A stretch of 64,000 nt of DNA from Lacrimispora algidixylanolytica (lineage in GTDB: Bacteria; Bacillota; Clostridia; Lachnospirales; Lachnospiraceae), in contig NZ_MCIA01000015.1 in the NCBI RefSeq assembly GCF_003609635.1, forward strand, positions 62,001-126,000. The letters run 5' to 3'. The notes beneath the pieces are model-generated. The model worked only from the letters and a program-made list of their open reading frames with translations, made no database searches and had not been told where the DNA came from. Numbering within the stretch: position 1 is the stretch's first letter; each line of letters begins with the position of its first letter. Below, piece by piece: positions 1 through 8,980 of this stretch. The translations under genes were made by a program, and so were the position numbers.

Positions 1-813
1 ATCAGGAAACAGTATGAATTTCTCCAAGAGGAAGGGGTGATTAATCCAGAAAGGATTGAGAAATCCCTAGCAAATATTGAGACGTTCAATGAACTGGAGT
101 TTGCGGTAAAGGATGCAGATTACATCATTGAAGCAATCCCCGAGAGACTAGATTTAAAGCAGCAGCTTTTTGAAAATCTCATCAAGTACGCTCCGGCTGA
201 TGCCATTATCACCAGCAACACCTCAAGTATCGCATTTTCCGATCTGACTGCCAAAATAGAGGAAAAGGATAAGGCCAGGATCATGGTATGCCACTGGTAT
301 AATCCGGCTCATTTGATTCCTTTGGTGGAGTTGTCATTTTTTGGAAATATGACAGAAAGCCGATACCAGGAGGTGGAAGATCTTTACCACTCCATCGAAA
401 AACGGCCGGCTAAGGTAAAAAAAGACATTCCGGGACTTTTGGCCAACCGGATTCAACAAGGAATCGCAAGAGAGGTATTTTCTCTCATGGCCATAGGGGC
501 GGCTGACCCAAAGGATATTGACATTGCTTTGAAATACGGCCCGGCATTCCGATATGCTACCACAGGCCAGCTTGAGGTAACAGACTTTGGGGGGCTGGAT
601 ATCTGGTGCACCGTGGGGGATAACCTTTTATCTGTTATGGACAGCTCAGCGGAGGCAAGCCCCCTTCTTCGGGAAAAGGTCATGGAAGGAAAGTTGGGTT
701 TTAAGACTGGAGAAGGGTTCTTTTCTTATCCGGAGGAGAAAAAACAGGAGATTCAGAATCAGTTTCACAAGCGGTTAATTCGTCAGCTGCAGGCCAGTAA
801 GAAGTACGATTAA
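1..813 (+). CDS. 3-hydroxyacyl-CoA dehydrogenase family enzyme, probable 3-hydroxy-5-oxohexanoate dehydrogenase (5' truncated)
   Basis: The reading frame is open from base 1, so the start and the N-terminal GxGxxG nucleotide-binding loop lie outside the window; the GTG at 37 is not the true start. Visible are the IEAIPE and SNTSS segments of the 3HCDH NAD-binding domain and a C-terminal domain with GLLANRIQ and GFKTGEGFFSY. Family members oxidise a 3-hydroxy acid or its CoA ester with NAD. The downstream SDR, cyclase-family hydrolase and BKACE enzyme match the anaerobic phloroglucinol pathway, in which a dehydrogenase oxidises (S)-3-hydroxy-5-oxohexanoate to triacetate. That substrate is inferred from context. 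A carnitine or 3-hydroxybutyryl-CoA dehydrogenase is the main alternative. Confidence 0.85.
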   Translation: MRKQYEFLQEEGVINPERIEKSLANIETFNELEFAVKDADYIIEAIPERLDLKQQLFENLIKYAPADAIITSNTSSIAFSDLTAKIEEKDKARIMVCHWYNPAHLIPLVELSFFGNMTESRYQEVEDLYHSIEKRPAKVKKDIPGLLANRIQQGIAREVFSLMAIGAADPKDIDIALKYGPAFRYATTGQLEVTDFGGLDIWCTVGDNLLSVMDSSAEASPLLREKVMEGKLGFKTGEGFFSYPEEKKQEIQNQFHKRLIRQLQASKKYD

Positions 814-847
814 AAGCATCTAAAATAGATAAGATGGAGGGGTAATC

Positions 848-1195
848 ATGATAAAGAGAACGCTGGAAGAATTAAAAAGCTACAATGCTCCAGGGCATTT
901 TGGTATGACGGCTATGAGGATTCATGGAAAAGAGGAGACAGGAGCGGAGAAGTTCTGGATGGGGCTGTCCACCTTTTTACCGGGAGGCGGAGCGGAATAT
1001 GCCTATGAAGACAATCCCTTAGAGAAGGTTTATTACGTCTTGGAAGGGGAGATGACAGTGACGGACAAAGCGGGAACAAAGTATGTGGTTCATCAAAACG
1101 AAAGCATATCCTTCCTGCCAAATGAAGGACGTTATTTGGTCAATGAATCCAACCGCCCGGCAAGTATGCTGGTCATCATCAATTATCCGCAATAG
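848..1195 (+). CDS. Small cupin-domain protein of the phloroglucinol-type operon
   Basis: A 115-residue single-domain cupin, preceded by a GGAGGGG ribosome binding site. A short lead-in is followed by the double-stranded beta-helix, with [13 protein letters not shown] and [12 protein letters not shown] as motif 1-like and [13 protein letters not shown] as motif 2-like segments. The usual metal-binding HxH is not evident in motif 1, so metal binding is doubtful. It lies between the dehydrogenase and the SDR genes with short gaps (34 and 14 bases), so it is probably co-transcribed and linked to the same catabolic route. It could be an isomerase, a ligand-binding accessory protein or a small-molecule sensor; the sequence does not decide. 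Confidence 0.8.
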   Translation: MIKRTLEELKSYNAPGHFGMTAMRIHGKEETGAEKFWMGLSTFLPGGGAEYAYEDNPLEKVYYVLEGEMTVTDKAGTKYVVHQNESISFLPNEGRYLVNESNRPASMLVIINYPQ

Positions 1196-1209
1196 GAGGG
1201 GGAATCCGT

Positions 1210-1998
1210 ATGGTAAGCAAGGAATTTATGGGGAATTTATTTGACGTATCTGGCAAAGTTGCTCTAGTGACAGGAGCGACAGGAGCTCTTGGAAAGGCAG
1301 TTTCCATCGGTTACGGTCTAGCAGGAATGAAAGTCATGGTCACAGGCCGCAAGGAAGAAACCTGCAAGGCACTTTGTGAGGAGTTAGAGGCACAGGGCAT
1401 TCCATGTGCATATTCCACGGGGGACCCGGCTTTGGAAGCAGATGTTATTAAAGTGGTCAACGATACCATCACGGCATTTGGGGAAATTAATGTGCTGGTG
1501 ACGGCAGCAGGATATAACAAGCCTCAGCCTATTATGGAACAGGATTTATCCACATGGAAGCAGATTATGGATTCCGACGTTCAGGGAACCTGGCTCTTCT
1601 GCAAATATGTAGGCGAACAGATGATAAAGCAAGGGAAGGGCGGAAAGGTTATTATGGTTTCCTCAGCCCGCTCCAAAATGGGTATGGCGAATTATACAGG
1701 TTACTGTACCGCAAAGGGCGGCATTGATTTGATGGCCCAATCTCTGGCTTGTGAGTGGACTGCAAAATACCAAATCAATGTCAATACAATCAATCCCACT
1801 GTGTTCCGTTCTAATTTGACCGAATGGATGTTTGATCCGGAAAGTGCTGTTTACCAGAATTTCTTAAAGCGCCTTCCCATCGGGCGCCTAGGCGAGCCAG
1901 AAGATTTCGTGGGACCATGCATTTTTCTTGCATCAAAGGCCAGCGATTTTATGACGGGGGCCAATGTAGCCACAGATGGCGGGTATTGGGCTAACTAA
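1210..1998 (+). CDS. SDR oxidoreductase, probable phloroglucinol reductase
   Basis: A 262-residue classical short-chain dehydrogenase. It shows the TGATGALG cofactor loop (residues 21-28), an NxxxTAAGYN-type segment, the catalytic Ser in VSSARS and the YxxxK pair in YCTAKGG, and ends with a typical GGYW C-terminus. The VTGRKEE stretch after beta-2 offers basic residues suited to NADPH. Its closest look-alikes by eye are gluconate 5-dehydrogenase-type SDRs. In anaerobic phloroglucinol degradation an NADPH-dependent SDR reduces phloroglucinol to dihydrophloroglucinol; the next gene encodes a cyclase-family hydrolase that would open that ring, which supports this role. The fold is certain and the substrate is inferred from context. 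Confidence 0.85.
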   Translation: MVSKEFMGNLFDVSGKVALVTGATGALGKAVSIGYGLAGMKVMVTGRKEETCKALCEELEAQGIPCAYSTGDPALEADVIKVVNDTITAFGEINVLVTAAGYNKPQPIMEQDLSTWKQIMDSDVQGTWLFCKYVGEQMIKQGKGGKVIMVSSARSKMGMANYTGYCTAKGGIDLMAQSLACEWTAKYQINVNTINPTVFRSNLTEWMFDPESAVYQNFLKRLPIGRLGEPEDFVGPCIFLASKASDFMTGANVATDGGYWAN

Positions 1999-2057
1999 TT
2001 GTGGCCAAATCATTCGAACATACAAAATATAAAGTGAAATTACGGAGGTAAACACCC

Positions 2058-2993
2058 ATGAGCAAGAAAGTATTCGTAGACTTAACCCATCCATTCAGTG
2101 CCGATATTCCTCGCTGGCCATATTTTGATAAGCCAGTCATCGACAATAAGCACTCCTTGGCAAAGGGTGGTGTCTTAACTCAGTACATAGGATGTACCAT
2201 GCACACTGGAACTCACTGTGACGCACCGAGACATGTCATGGAAAAGGAATTTGACGGAAAGCGTGCCCGTTATACCCATGAGATGCCGGTAGACGCTTAT
2301 ACGGGAGATGCCGTTTGTCTGGAAATTGAAATCGAGACGTGGGGACTCATCACAGGAAAGCATTTAGATGATGCATGTAGGAGAGCCAACATCAAACCGG
2401 AAGAATTAGAAGGTATGATTGTCTGCCTAAACACAGGAATGCACCGTAAATTTGACGATTCCAAGGAGTATTACCACTATTCCTGTGGCACCGGAATTGA
2501 AGCTGGAAAATGGTTTGTAGAGCACAAGGTAAAATGCGTTGCCATGGATATGCAGGCTTTAGACCATCCCCTTCACACGGCCATGGGCAACAACGGCATG
2601 ACAAGAATGAATTTAGTAGGTGCTTCCGGAAGACCTATTACCGAGGAATATATTGAGAAATTTGGTGAAGAAGCCTATGCAGAATTTGATAAGGAATTAT
2701 ACATAAAGCTTCACGGCCAGGAAGCCTATGACAAGAAATTCGGTGAACTGGAAGCAATTGGTTGCTGGGGCACCTGGGAACCATGCCATAAGGAAATGCT
2801 GGGACACGGCATTGTGGGCGTGGAGAACTTAGGTGGCAACTTAGACAAAGTTTCTGGAAAAAGGTTCCGTTTCTACTGCTTCCCTCTTCGCTGGTATTTA
2901 GGTGACGGTTCCATGGCCCGTTGTGCGGCAGAAATCGATGAGGACGATTTAAACGATGTTCCTGAAAGAACCTATCAGTATGGAGGATTTTAA
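2058..2993 (+). CDS. Cyclase-family metal hydrolase, probable dihydrophloroglucinol cyclohydrolase
   Basis: A 311-residue member of the cyclase/kynurenine-formamidase-like family, starting at an ATG after GGAGGTAAAC. The signature HxGTHxDxPxH is complete (His49, His53, Asp55, His59) and provides the divalent-metal site. The protein is longer than typical 210-residue formamidases. In Clostridium scatologenes a cyclase-family enzyme performs the key C-C cleavage of dihydrophloroglucinol to 3-hydroxy-5-oxohexanoate. Here the gene sits directly after a reductase and directly before a BKACE enzyme, the same pathway order. Its stop overlaps the ribosome binding site of the next gene, indicating coupling. 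The family is certain and the substrate is a strong contextual inference. Confidence 0.87.
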   Translation: MSKKVFVDLTHPFSADIPRWPYFDKPVIDNKHSLAKGGVLTQYIGCTMHTGTHCDAPRHVMEKEFDGKRARYTHEMPVDAYTGDAVCLEIEIETWGLITGKHLDDACRRANIKPEELEGMIVCLNTGMHRKFDDSKEYYHYSCGTGIEAGKWFVEHKVKCVAMDMQALDHPLHTAMGNNGMTRMNLVGASGRPITEEYIEKFGEEAYAEFDKELYIKLHGQEAYDKKFGELEAIGCWGTWEPCHKEMLGHGIVGVENLGGNLDKVSGKRFRFYCFPLRWYLGDGSMARCAAEIDEDDLNDVPERTYQYGGF

Positions 2994-2994
2994 A

Positions 2995-3828
2995 ATGGGA
3001 GATTTGAGCAATAAGGTTATTCTGACCGTAGCCACTACGGGAGCTTGGCCCACAAAGGAAATCACCCCCTACGTGCCAATTCAGCCCCCAGAGATTGCAG
3101 AAGAGGTTTACGCCTGTTGGAAAGCTGGAGCTTCCATGTCCCACATTCATGTAAGGGATGACGAAGCAAGAGCTTCTATGGATTACAATAAATTTGAAGA
3201 GACTGTGCGTCTCATCAGAGCCAAGAAGGATTGTGATATTGTCTTAAATCTAACAACCTCCGGGGGAATTGGATTAGATGACGAAATGAGAATCAAGCCT
3301 TTTAAAGAATTAAAACCGGAGCTGGCGTCCTATGACTGCGGTTCTATGAACTGGCAGAATAACTGCGTTTTTGAAAACAGCCCTGCTTTTTTAGAGAAAC
3401 TTGGCAACACCCTGCAAGAAGCTGGTGTAAAACCTGAAATTGAAATTTTCGATGTCGGCATGATCTACAATGCTCTTTATTACTTGAAAAAGGGTGTCTT
3501 GAAAGCCCCTCTCCATTTTCAGTTTGTGTTAGGAGCGGCAGGGGGAATGACTGCTACCGTAGACAACCTGGTTTATCTGAAGAATCTGATTCCAGAGGGC
3601 TGCACCTGGAGCGCTCTTGGGATTGGGAAAGGCCACCTTCCCATTCTATACACTGCCCTAGCACTTGGGGGAAATATCCGTGTGGGAATGGAAGACAACA
3701 TCATGTACAGCAAGGGTGAGCTGGCAAAGTCCAATGTGGAATTTGTAGAGCGGGCAAAGCGCATCATTCATGAATTTGGCAAAGAGGTTGCCACACCAGA
3801 GGAAACAAGACAGATCCTTGGGGTGTAG
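2995..3828 (+). CDS. BKACE (DUF849) beta-keto acid cleavage enzyme, probable triacetate acetoacetate-lyase
   Basis: A 277-residue zinc TIM-barrel enzyme. The ATG at 2995 is chosen because GGAGG at 2982-2986 lies 8 bases upstream; in-frame ATGs further up lack such a site. It has the HIHVRD zinc motif (His50, His52), the GMEDN segment near residue 230 with the zinc-binding Glu, and the N-terminal VILTVATTGAWPT strand typical of the family. BKACE enzymes move acetyl-CoA onto a beta-keto acid, giving acetoacetate and a new CoA ester. With triacetate (3,5-dioxohexanoate) the products would be acetoacetate and acetoacetyl-CoA, which the following thiolase and CoA-transferase would process. 3-keto-5-aminohexanoate or dehydrocarnitine are less likely substrates in this context. 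Confidence 0.88.
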   Translation: MGDLSNKVILTVATTGAWPTKEITPYVPIQPPEIAEEVYACWKAGASMSHIHVRDDEARASMDYNKFEETVRLIRAKKDCDIVLNLTTSGGIGLDDEMRIKPFKELKPELASYDCGSMNWQNNCVFENSPAFLEKLGNTLQEAGVKPEIEIFDVGMIYNALYYLKKGVLKAPLHFQFVLGAAGGMTATVDNLVYLKNLIPEGCTWSALGIGKGHLPILYTALALGGNIRVGMEDNIMYSKGELAKSNVEFVERAKRIIHEFGKEVATPEETRQILGV

Positions 3829-3849
3829 TAAGGGGAGGAAAAAGGGAAA

Positions 3850-5028
3850 ATGAGAGAAGTAGTTATCGTAAGTGCTGCCCGGACAGCCATTGGCAGCTTT
3901 GGTGGCAGTCTTGCTTCCATTCCAGTGGTGGATTTAGGAGCCACGGCTGCAAAGGGTGCGATGGAACGGGCTGGAATCAATCCGGAACAAATTGATGAAG
4001 TCATTATAGGAAATGTATTAAGTGCAGGCTTAGGACAAAACGTGGCTCGCCAGATATCCTTAAAGGCAGGGGTGCCGGTAGAGGTTCCCGCCATGGGTAT
4101 TAGCAAGGTCTGTGGATCAGGCTTAAGAGCAATCACTCTGGCTGCCCAGATTATTAAGGCTGGAGATGCAGATATTATCTTGGCAGGCGGAGCGGAGAGC
4201 ATGTCATGTGCTCCCTATGTCTTAAAGAATCACCGGTTTGGCCATAAGATGGGAAATGAAACTCTGGTGGACACCATGATTCAGGATGGCTTGTGGGATG
4301 CATATAACGATTACCACATGGGTGTCACAGCAGAAAACATTGCAAATCGGTACAAAATCACCAGACAGGAACAGGACGCATTTTCAGTAGAAAGCCAGCA
4401 AAGAGCCCAAAAAGCAATAGAAGCAGGCCGTTTTAAAGAAGAAATCGTGCCGGTCTCAATTCCCGTAAAAAAAGGGGAGCCAAAGATTTTTGATACCGAT
4501 GAATTTCCAAGGTTTGGAACGACTGAGGATACCCTTTTAAAGCTTCGCCCTTCTTTTGTTAAGGAAGGAACCGTCACAGCGGGTAATGCTTCCGGCTTAA
4601 ATGACGGAGCAGTCATGTTGATTCTCTGCTCCAAAGTAAAAGCCGAGGAATTAGGGCTTCCGATTATGGCAAGAATTACAGGCTATGGCTCTGCAGGCGT
4701 GGAACCTGAGGTCATGGGTCTCGGTGTTATTCCGGCTGCAACACTTGCCATGAAACATGCTGGAATTACTGCTGAAGAATTAGATTTAGCAGAAGCGAAT
4801 GAAGCATTTGCAGCGCAAGCCATTGCTGTATGCCGTGACTTAGGACTTGACTCGTCAAAGACCAATGTAAATGGTGGGGCAATTGCCTTAGGCCATCCCA
4901 TCGGCGCTTCCGGCGCAAGAATCCTGACCACCCTCCTTTATGAGATGGAGAAACGGGATGCAAAAAAAGGCCTTGCCACTTTATGCATTGGCGGCGGTAT
5001 GGGTACAGCAATCGTAGTGGAACGATAG
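3850..5028 (+). CDS. Acetyl-CoA C-acetyltransferase (thiolase)
   Basis: A 392-residue type II thiolase of full length. The nucleophile is Cys88 in [10 protein letters not shown], the GHPIGASG His is near residue 350 and the second Cys is in CIGGGMG near residue 379. It splits acetoacetyl-CoA with CoA into two acetyl-CoA. It sits between the BKACE gene and the two CoA-transferase genes, so acetoacetyl-CoA from both could be drained to acetyl-CoA here. The following gene begins 11 bases after the stop, consistent with one operon. The reverse biosynthetic direction is possible for the family, but the setting favours degradation. Confidence 0.95.
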   Translation: MREVVIVSAARTAIGSFGGSLASIPVVDLGATAAKGAMERAGINPEQIDEVIIGNVLSAGLGQNVARQISLKAGVPVEVPAMGISKVCGSGLRAITLAAQIIKAGDADIILAGGAESMSCAPYVLKNHRFGHKMGNETLVDTMIQDGLWDAYNDYHMGVTAENIANRYKITRQEQDAFSVESQQRAQKAIEAGRFKEEIVPVSIPVKKGEPKIFDTDEFPRFGTTEDTLLKLRPSFVKEGTVTAGNASGLNDGAVMLILCSKVKAEELGLPIMARITGYGSAGVEPEVMGLGVIPAATLAMKHAGITAEELDLAEANEAFAAQAIAVCRDLGLDSSKTNVNGGAIALGHPIGASGARILTTLLYEMEKRDAKKGLATLCIGGGMGTAIVVER

Positions 5029-5039
5029 GAGGAAAGCGC

Positions 5040-5699
5040 ATGAGAAAAGTTTCGCCCCAGGAAGCGGTTGCTTCCATCAACGACGGAGCCGTTGTCATGA
5101 TTGGAGGTTTCATGTCAAACGGAACCCCGGAAATCTTGATTGATGCGCTGATAGAGAAAAACCTTAAGAATTTAACAATTATAGCAAATGACGGGGGGAC
5201 TCTTGACACAGGAATTGGCCGTCTCATCAAAACTGGAGCGGTCAGCCGCCTAATCGCTTCCCATATCGGCTTAAACCCGCTTACCGGACAGTTCATGAAC
5301 GAGGGAAAGATGGAGGTGCAGCTTGTACCACAGGGAACCCTTGCAGAGCAGATCCGTGCGGGAGGAGCAGGTCTTGGCGGCATCCTAACCCCTACGGGAC
5401 TGGGTACAGAGATTGAAGAAGGAAAACAGGTAATTGAAGTGGATGGAACAAACTTTGTCCTTGAAAAGCCCTTAAAAGCAGATTTCGCTCTGATTCGTGC
5501 CTCGATTGCCGATGAGAAGGGCAATTTATTTTACCGGGCAACCACCAGGAATTTTAATCCCATGATGGCAACGGCGGCAGAAACAGTCATTGCTGCGGCA
5601 GAAGAGATTGTGGCAGCGGGAGATATTCAGGCGGAAAGTGTTGCCACACCGGGAATATTTGTGGACTTTCTCGTAGGAGGTGAACCTTATGTCGATTAA
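5040..5699 (+). CDS. Acetoacetate (3-oxoacid) CoA-transferase subunit A
   Basis: A 219-residue alpha subunit of the class I CoA-transferase family (AtoD/ScoA-like). The ATG at 5040 follows a GGAGGAAAGC ribosome binding site; an in-frame ATG 57 bases upstream would lie inside the thiolase gene and is rejected. MIGGFMSNGTPE is the glycine-rich CoA-binding start, and GGAGLGGILTPTGLGT is the conserved mid-domain loop. It works with the next-encoded beta subunit to move CoA from an acyl-CoA donor, probably acetyl- or butyryl-CoA, onto acetoacetate. In this operon that activates the acetoacetate released by the BKACE enzyme. The genes overlap by 11 bases, indicating translational coupling. Confidence 0.93.
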   Translation: MRKVSPQEAVASINDGAVVMIGGFMSNGTPEILIDALIEKNLKNLTIIANDGGTLDTGIGRLIKTGAVSRLIASHIGLNPLTGQFMNEGKMEVQLVPQGTLAEQIRAGGAGLGGILTPTGLGTEIEEGKQVIEVDGTNFVLEKPLKADFALIRASIADEKGNLFYRATTRNFNPMMATAAETVIAAAEEIVAAGDIQAESVATPGIFVDFLVGGEPYVD

Positions 5700-6336
5700 G
5701 GAAAAGATTGCCAGGCGTGTGGCAAAGGAATTGAACGACGGGGATGTGGTTAATCTTGGAATTGGACTTCCGACCATGGTTGCCGATTACATACCGGATG
5801 GAATCACCATTCACCTCCAGTCTGAAAATGGAATCCTGGGCATGGGAGCTGTGCCTGGAGCCGATGGCTACGATTCCAATATTGTCAATGCAGGCGGAAA
5901 ACCTGTAACCGTAGAAAAAGGAGCCAGCTATTTCGATAGCGCATTCTCTTTTGCTATCATCCGTGGCGGCCACGTCAATGTGACTGTGCTGGGAGCCTTG
6001 CAGGTGGATCAGCAGGGCAGTCTTGCCAGCCACATCATTCCCGGTAAGATGGTTCCGGGCATGGGCGGTGCCATGGATCTGGTCACAGGCTCAAAAAAGG
6101 TAATTATTGCAATGACTCATACGGCAAAGGACGGTACCCCTAAAATTTTAAACAACATCACATTGCCGCCAACGGCAGTTTGTAAGGTTCATCAAATTGT
6201 GACGGAACTTGCTGTCATCGAAGTGACGAAGGAAGGTCTTGTCCTAAAGGAGGTTTCCGTGGATACGACGCCAGAAGAGGTGGCAGCAAAAACAGAAGCG
6301 CCTCTTATTATGGCTGAGAACATTGGGCACTTTTAA
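5689..6336 (+). CDS. Acetoacetate (3-oxoacid) CoA-transferase subunit B
   Basis: A 215-residue beta subunit (AtoA/ScoB-like). The ATG at 5689 is chosen for its TAGGAGGTGA site inside the end of the alpha gene. The catalytic glutamate is Glu46 in QSENGILGMG, the residue that forms the glutamyl-CoA thioester; NLGIGLPT precedes it. It forms the active enzyme with the preceding subunit and supplies acetoacetyl-CoA to the thiolase. This is the last gene of the tight run; a hairpin and a 148-base gap separate it from the hydrolase gene. Confidence 0.94.
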   Translation: MSIKEKIARRVAKELNDGDVVNLGIGLPTMVADYIPDGITIHLQSENGILGMGAVPGADGYDSNIVNAGGKPVTVEKGASYFDSAFSFAIIRGGHVNVTVLGALQVDQQGSLASHIIPGKMVPGMGGAMDLVTGSKKVIIAMTHTAKDGTPKILNNITLPPTAVCKVHQIVTELAVIEVTKEGLVLKEVSVDTTPEEVAAKTEAPLIMAENIGHF

Positions 6337-6348
6337 GATGAGAAAAAT

Positions 6349-6385
6349 AAGTCCCGAAGGATATATTTTATATTCATCGGGGCTT
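6349..6385 (+). terminator. Stem-loop after the CoA-transferase genes
   Basis: AAGTCCCGA (6349-6357) pairs with TCGGGGCTT (6377-6385) with one G-U pair. The following bases are only moderately T-rich (GAAGATTTTT), so it may be a weak or partial terminator that lowers read-through into the phloretin-hydrolase-like gene, or an mRNA-stabilising hairpin. Confidence 0.4.
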
Positions 6386-6484
6386 GAAGATTTTTATAAA
6401 ATGAATTATATATATAGTTTAAATGAAACTATTGGGGTTGTTATTTAATAAGCAATTAAAAAACAAAGAACAGGAGTTAGAAAT

Positions 6485-7279
6485 ATGGAAAAAAAAGTTG
6501 GCGTAAGCCAGGAAGAAAAGAACTTATCGTATTATAAATTTTTTGAGCGTCCTCTGGCTGAAATTCCAGAAGAAAAGCTTGTCATCTTAAAAGAGGACCA
6601 AGGAGACAAAAAAACGGGAGTGCCATTCGAACAAAGAAACCTCTATCTTGCTGGAAATGATGAAGAATACTGTCAGAGCGGCTACGGTGTCCATGAGGAT
6701 GGAACTGGCTATGTATGCAATACCACTTACATGCCCGGGGTGACGGGAGAGATGCTTGATTGGTGGTTCCCTTGGCATAGTGTAGGCTCCGACCTTCGCT
6801 ACAAAATATGGGACCCAGAGGATCATTACTTTGCTAGGGCTGACCGCGTAGATTACGTCTGTGACCCTGAAGTACCAATGAAGGAGAAAACCTGGGGGGT
6901 CAACCACTACATAATGGAAGATATTGGCCCCGGCCCTGAATTCCTTAAGCTATGTTTTAAAAGTCCGTCTGATTTCGGCTATGATCCTTCCATCGTTGGA
7001 AGTAAAGCATGTGAATCTATGGTTTGTGCCATCGGAGAGAGCACCTGCGCCGCTGCTATGACTCACAAATGGTTCCCATATAAAGAAGGGGTTATGTTTT
7101 CTTCTCGTTTCTGGATCGGCTTTAAACTAGATAATGGAATGATAAAGAAAGCCCTGCCCGAAGGCGTAAAAATCCCGGAAATCGTTCCAAAGGGTCTCTT
7201 TGCACACAATATCAAAGAATTTAGCAATTTAGCCGCCATTTTGCCGGAAGTGTATGCACAAAACAAAGATATATTTTAA
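6485..7279 (+). CDS. PhlG/phloretin hydrolase family C-C hydrolase
   Basis: A 264-residue protein with the DAPG-hydrolase (PhlG) domain. DWWFPWH (residues 92-98) and RYKIWDPEDHY (105-115) are family hallmarks, followed by His- and Glu-containing segments that would hold the zinc ion. PhlG cuts an acetyl group from 2,4-diacetylphloroglucinol; its relative phloretin hydrolase of Eubacterium ramulus cleaves phloretin to phloroglucinol and 3-(4-hydroxyphenyl)propionate. Placement directly after a phloroglucinol-type degradation operon makes an acylphloroglucinol such as phloretin the likely substrate. The ATG follows CAGGAG. No secretion signal is visible, so it acts in the cytoplasm. The exact acyl specificity cannot be read from sequence. 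Confidence 0.87.
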   Translation: MEKKVGVSQEEKNLSYYKFFERPLAEIPEEKLVILKEDQGDKKTGVPFEQRNLYLAGNDEEYCQSGYGVHEDGTGYVCNTTYMPGVTGEMLDWWFPWHSVGSDLRYKIWDPEDHYFARADRVDYVCDPEVPMKEKTWGVNHYIMEDIGPGPEFLKLCFKSPSDFGYDPSIVGSKACESMVCAIGESTCAAAMTHKWFPYKEGVMFSSRFWIGFKLDNGMIKKALPEGVKIPEIVPKGLFAHNIKEFSNLAAILPEVYAQNKDIF

Positions 7280-7339
7280 AAACTGATAGTGAATGGAGCA
7301 TTGAGAACAAGCTGGTGGTCAAGCCTGAGACTGGTAATG

Positions 7340-8860
7340 TTATAAGTGATCCAATATCCGAAAGGAAAACTCATAGGAAAAGAGAATCTGTGCATTGGAT
7401 GGATCGAATTCTGTCAAGTCCCCGATTTTACCAATGCGATAAAAAAAGGTGCTTTTATGAATATGCAGGTAATTGGAAGTATTTAAGGCATTGCGGTTAT
7501 TTAGGAAATATGCCTTCAGCGTCTTCATGTATTCTGTATTGTTTTCCCGGTCATAGTTTTGGAGAAACAAAAGATCCGGGTGAATGATGGTTTCTGCGTT
7601 GATTTCATCTTGAGAGGCTTGCAGAAGATGGTTCAGAAAGTTTTCTTCATAAGTAAGGCAGCGCTCCTTCATAATACATTTTTCATTTTTCAGTAGGAAC
7701 ATTACCTGGTTATAATAACGCCAGGTGTCCAGTATTTGTTCGAACCGAAAACTAATCGCAGCATTGATCTGGTTCAGCTGAAGAAAAAGAGACAGCTTAT
7801 GTTTGTCAATTGACTGGTAAGGATCCTTGTAGTTGCTGGTGTGCAAAAGAATCAAAGTCCCTTTATAAAAGAAAGCCATGCTGCGCTTAAAAATCCCCGA
7901 CAGCTGGTCAATATAGTAATTAGGGTTTAACTGGAGATTGGAAAAACCATGAAAGGTGAATCCCAGTACCCAGAAGTACTGGTAAAAGGGCTCTCCCAGC
8001 TGTGCCAGATGCCGGGCTGCAATGTTCTCGCTGTGTAGATTCTGCTCGATTAGGTCGGTTAAAAAACACTCATATCTCAGACCTGTTTTTTCTGCATAAC
8101 ACTCGGCCTTTTGCATTTCCAGGGAGAACAACTTGGACAAGTTCATGGCAAAGGCACTGTCAGCAGCTTCAAAAGGGCGGTAAAGGGAGCTTATACATAG
8201 GTATCCGACTGCGGCACGTCTAATATGAATGCTGCAAAACAGATAAGAAATTTCGGGTGAATCATCAATATCCACAATGATGGGAGAAAAAGAGGTGAAC
8301 AAATGTTGAAGAACCTCTTTTTCTTTCATATTTCGAATAAACTTGCTTTTTAAATAGAATTTATTGTTATAGACATCAAATTTATCATCAAAATAATCCT
8401 CGGGGCTGGAGGCGAGAATGGAAAAGCTTGTGGTACATAATGTTATGGGATTTTTCAGATATGACCTTGCCGTGTCAAGCATACTCTGGTAACCATAACC
8501 TGCCTGTAATACTTGAAATACTTCATCTCTCTTTAGATCTGCCTTACGACAATCATATAATTCCTGCTGTATGCAGTTTAAAACTGCAAACGGATCCAAG
8601 GCCTGGTTTACGTACAATTGGTTTGCGTTTCCATTATCCATACAGCAGCCCAGCAAGAGAACGCAGCTATCCGAATTGAGAGTGTGAAAATCCTCATAGT
8701 TTCCTATGTACAGGGTATCAGGATCAAGCTGTAGTTGATCGTCATAAGGGGGCAACAAATAATGAACGCTTTCAATCCGCCGTTCGGAAAAAACAGATCC
8801 GTGGATATTGACCTGAAATTTATCTTGTATTTTTTGTGCTATATTTTTTAAACAAGCCAT
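7340..8860 (-). CDS. PucR/CdaR-type transcriptional regulator
   Basis: A 506-residue regulator with a long N-terminal sensory part and a C-terminal PucR helix-turn-helix. The C-terminal segment around LNTSNYLHIHKSTFFYRIGKI matches the HTH_30 domain of the family. The N-terminus resembles a purine-catabolism-regulator-like or GAF-type ligand domain, with no membrane segment. An AAAGGAG site precedes the start. It converges with the phloretin-hydrolase-like gene and diverges from the redox module at 9080, so it probably senses an aromatic substrate or intermediate and activates one or both clusters. The N-terminal LLPPYDDQLQLDPDTLYIGN region is like that of other PucR proteins whose ligands are unknown. 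Confidence 0.82.
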   Translation of the reverse strand: MACLKNIAQKIQDKFQVNIHGSVFSERRIESVHYLLPPYDDQLQLDPDTLYIGNYEDFHTLNSDSCVLLLGCCMDNGNANQLYVNQALDPFAVLNCIQQELYDCRKADLKRDEVFQVLQAGYGYQSMLDTARSYLKNPITLCTTSFSILASSPEDYFDDKFDVYNNKFYLKSKFIRNMKEKEVLQHLFTSFSPIIVDIDDSPEISYLFCSIHIRRAAVGYLCISSLYRPFEAADSAFAMNLSKLFSLEMQKAECYAEKTGLRYECFLTDLIEQNLHSENIAARHLAQLGEPFYQYFWVLGFTFHGFSNLQLNPNYYIDQLSGIFKRSMAFFYKGTLILLHTSNYKDPYQSIDKHKLSLFLQLNQINAAISFRFEQILDTWRYYNQVMFLLKNEKCIMKERCLTYEENFLNHLLQASQDEINAETIIHPDLLFLQNYDRENNTEYMKTLKAYFLNNRNALNTSNYLHIHKSTFFYRIGKIGDLTEFDPSNAQILFSYEFSFRILDHL

Positions 8861-8980
8861 TTTAACTCCTTTTTAATTGTTGAGACAAATGTAGGAAACA
8901 ACCCAGTAAATATGAGAAAATAATTCGATAATTGATGGAAGCTTCTTCTGTTAAGCTGTGTTATTATTTTAACAAGTAGG

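Noticed and set aside
1-3828. Carnitine or lysine fermentation operon (3HCDH plus BKACE)
   Set aside because: The SDR and cyclase-family genes between them, and the PhlG-type hydrolase downstream, are not parts of those routes, and kamDE-type or betainyl-CoA thioesterase genes are missing.
4766-5524. Long antisense open frame over the thiolase and CoA-transferase genes
   Set aside because: It is opposite two clear enzyme genes, and its product has no recognisable domain; it is a shadow frame.
7315-7587. 90-codon plus-strand frame after the phloretin-hydrolase-like gene
   Set aside because: It lies antisense to the PucR-type gene, lacks a good ribosome binding site and encodes no recognisable domain.
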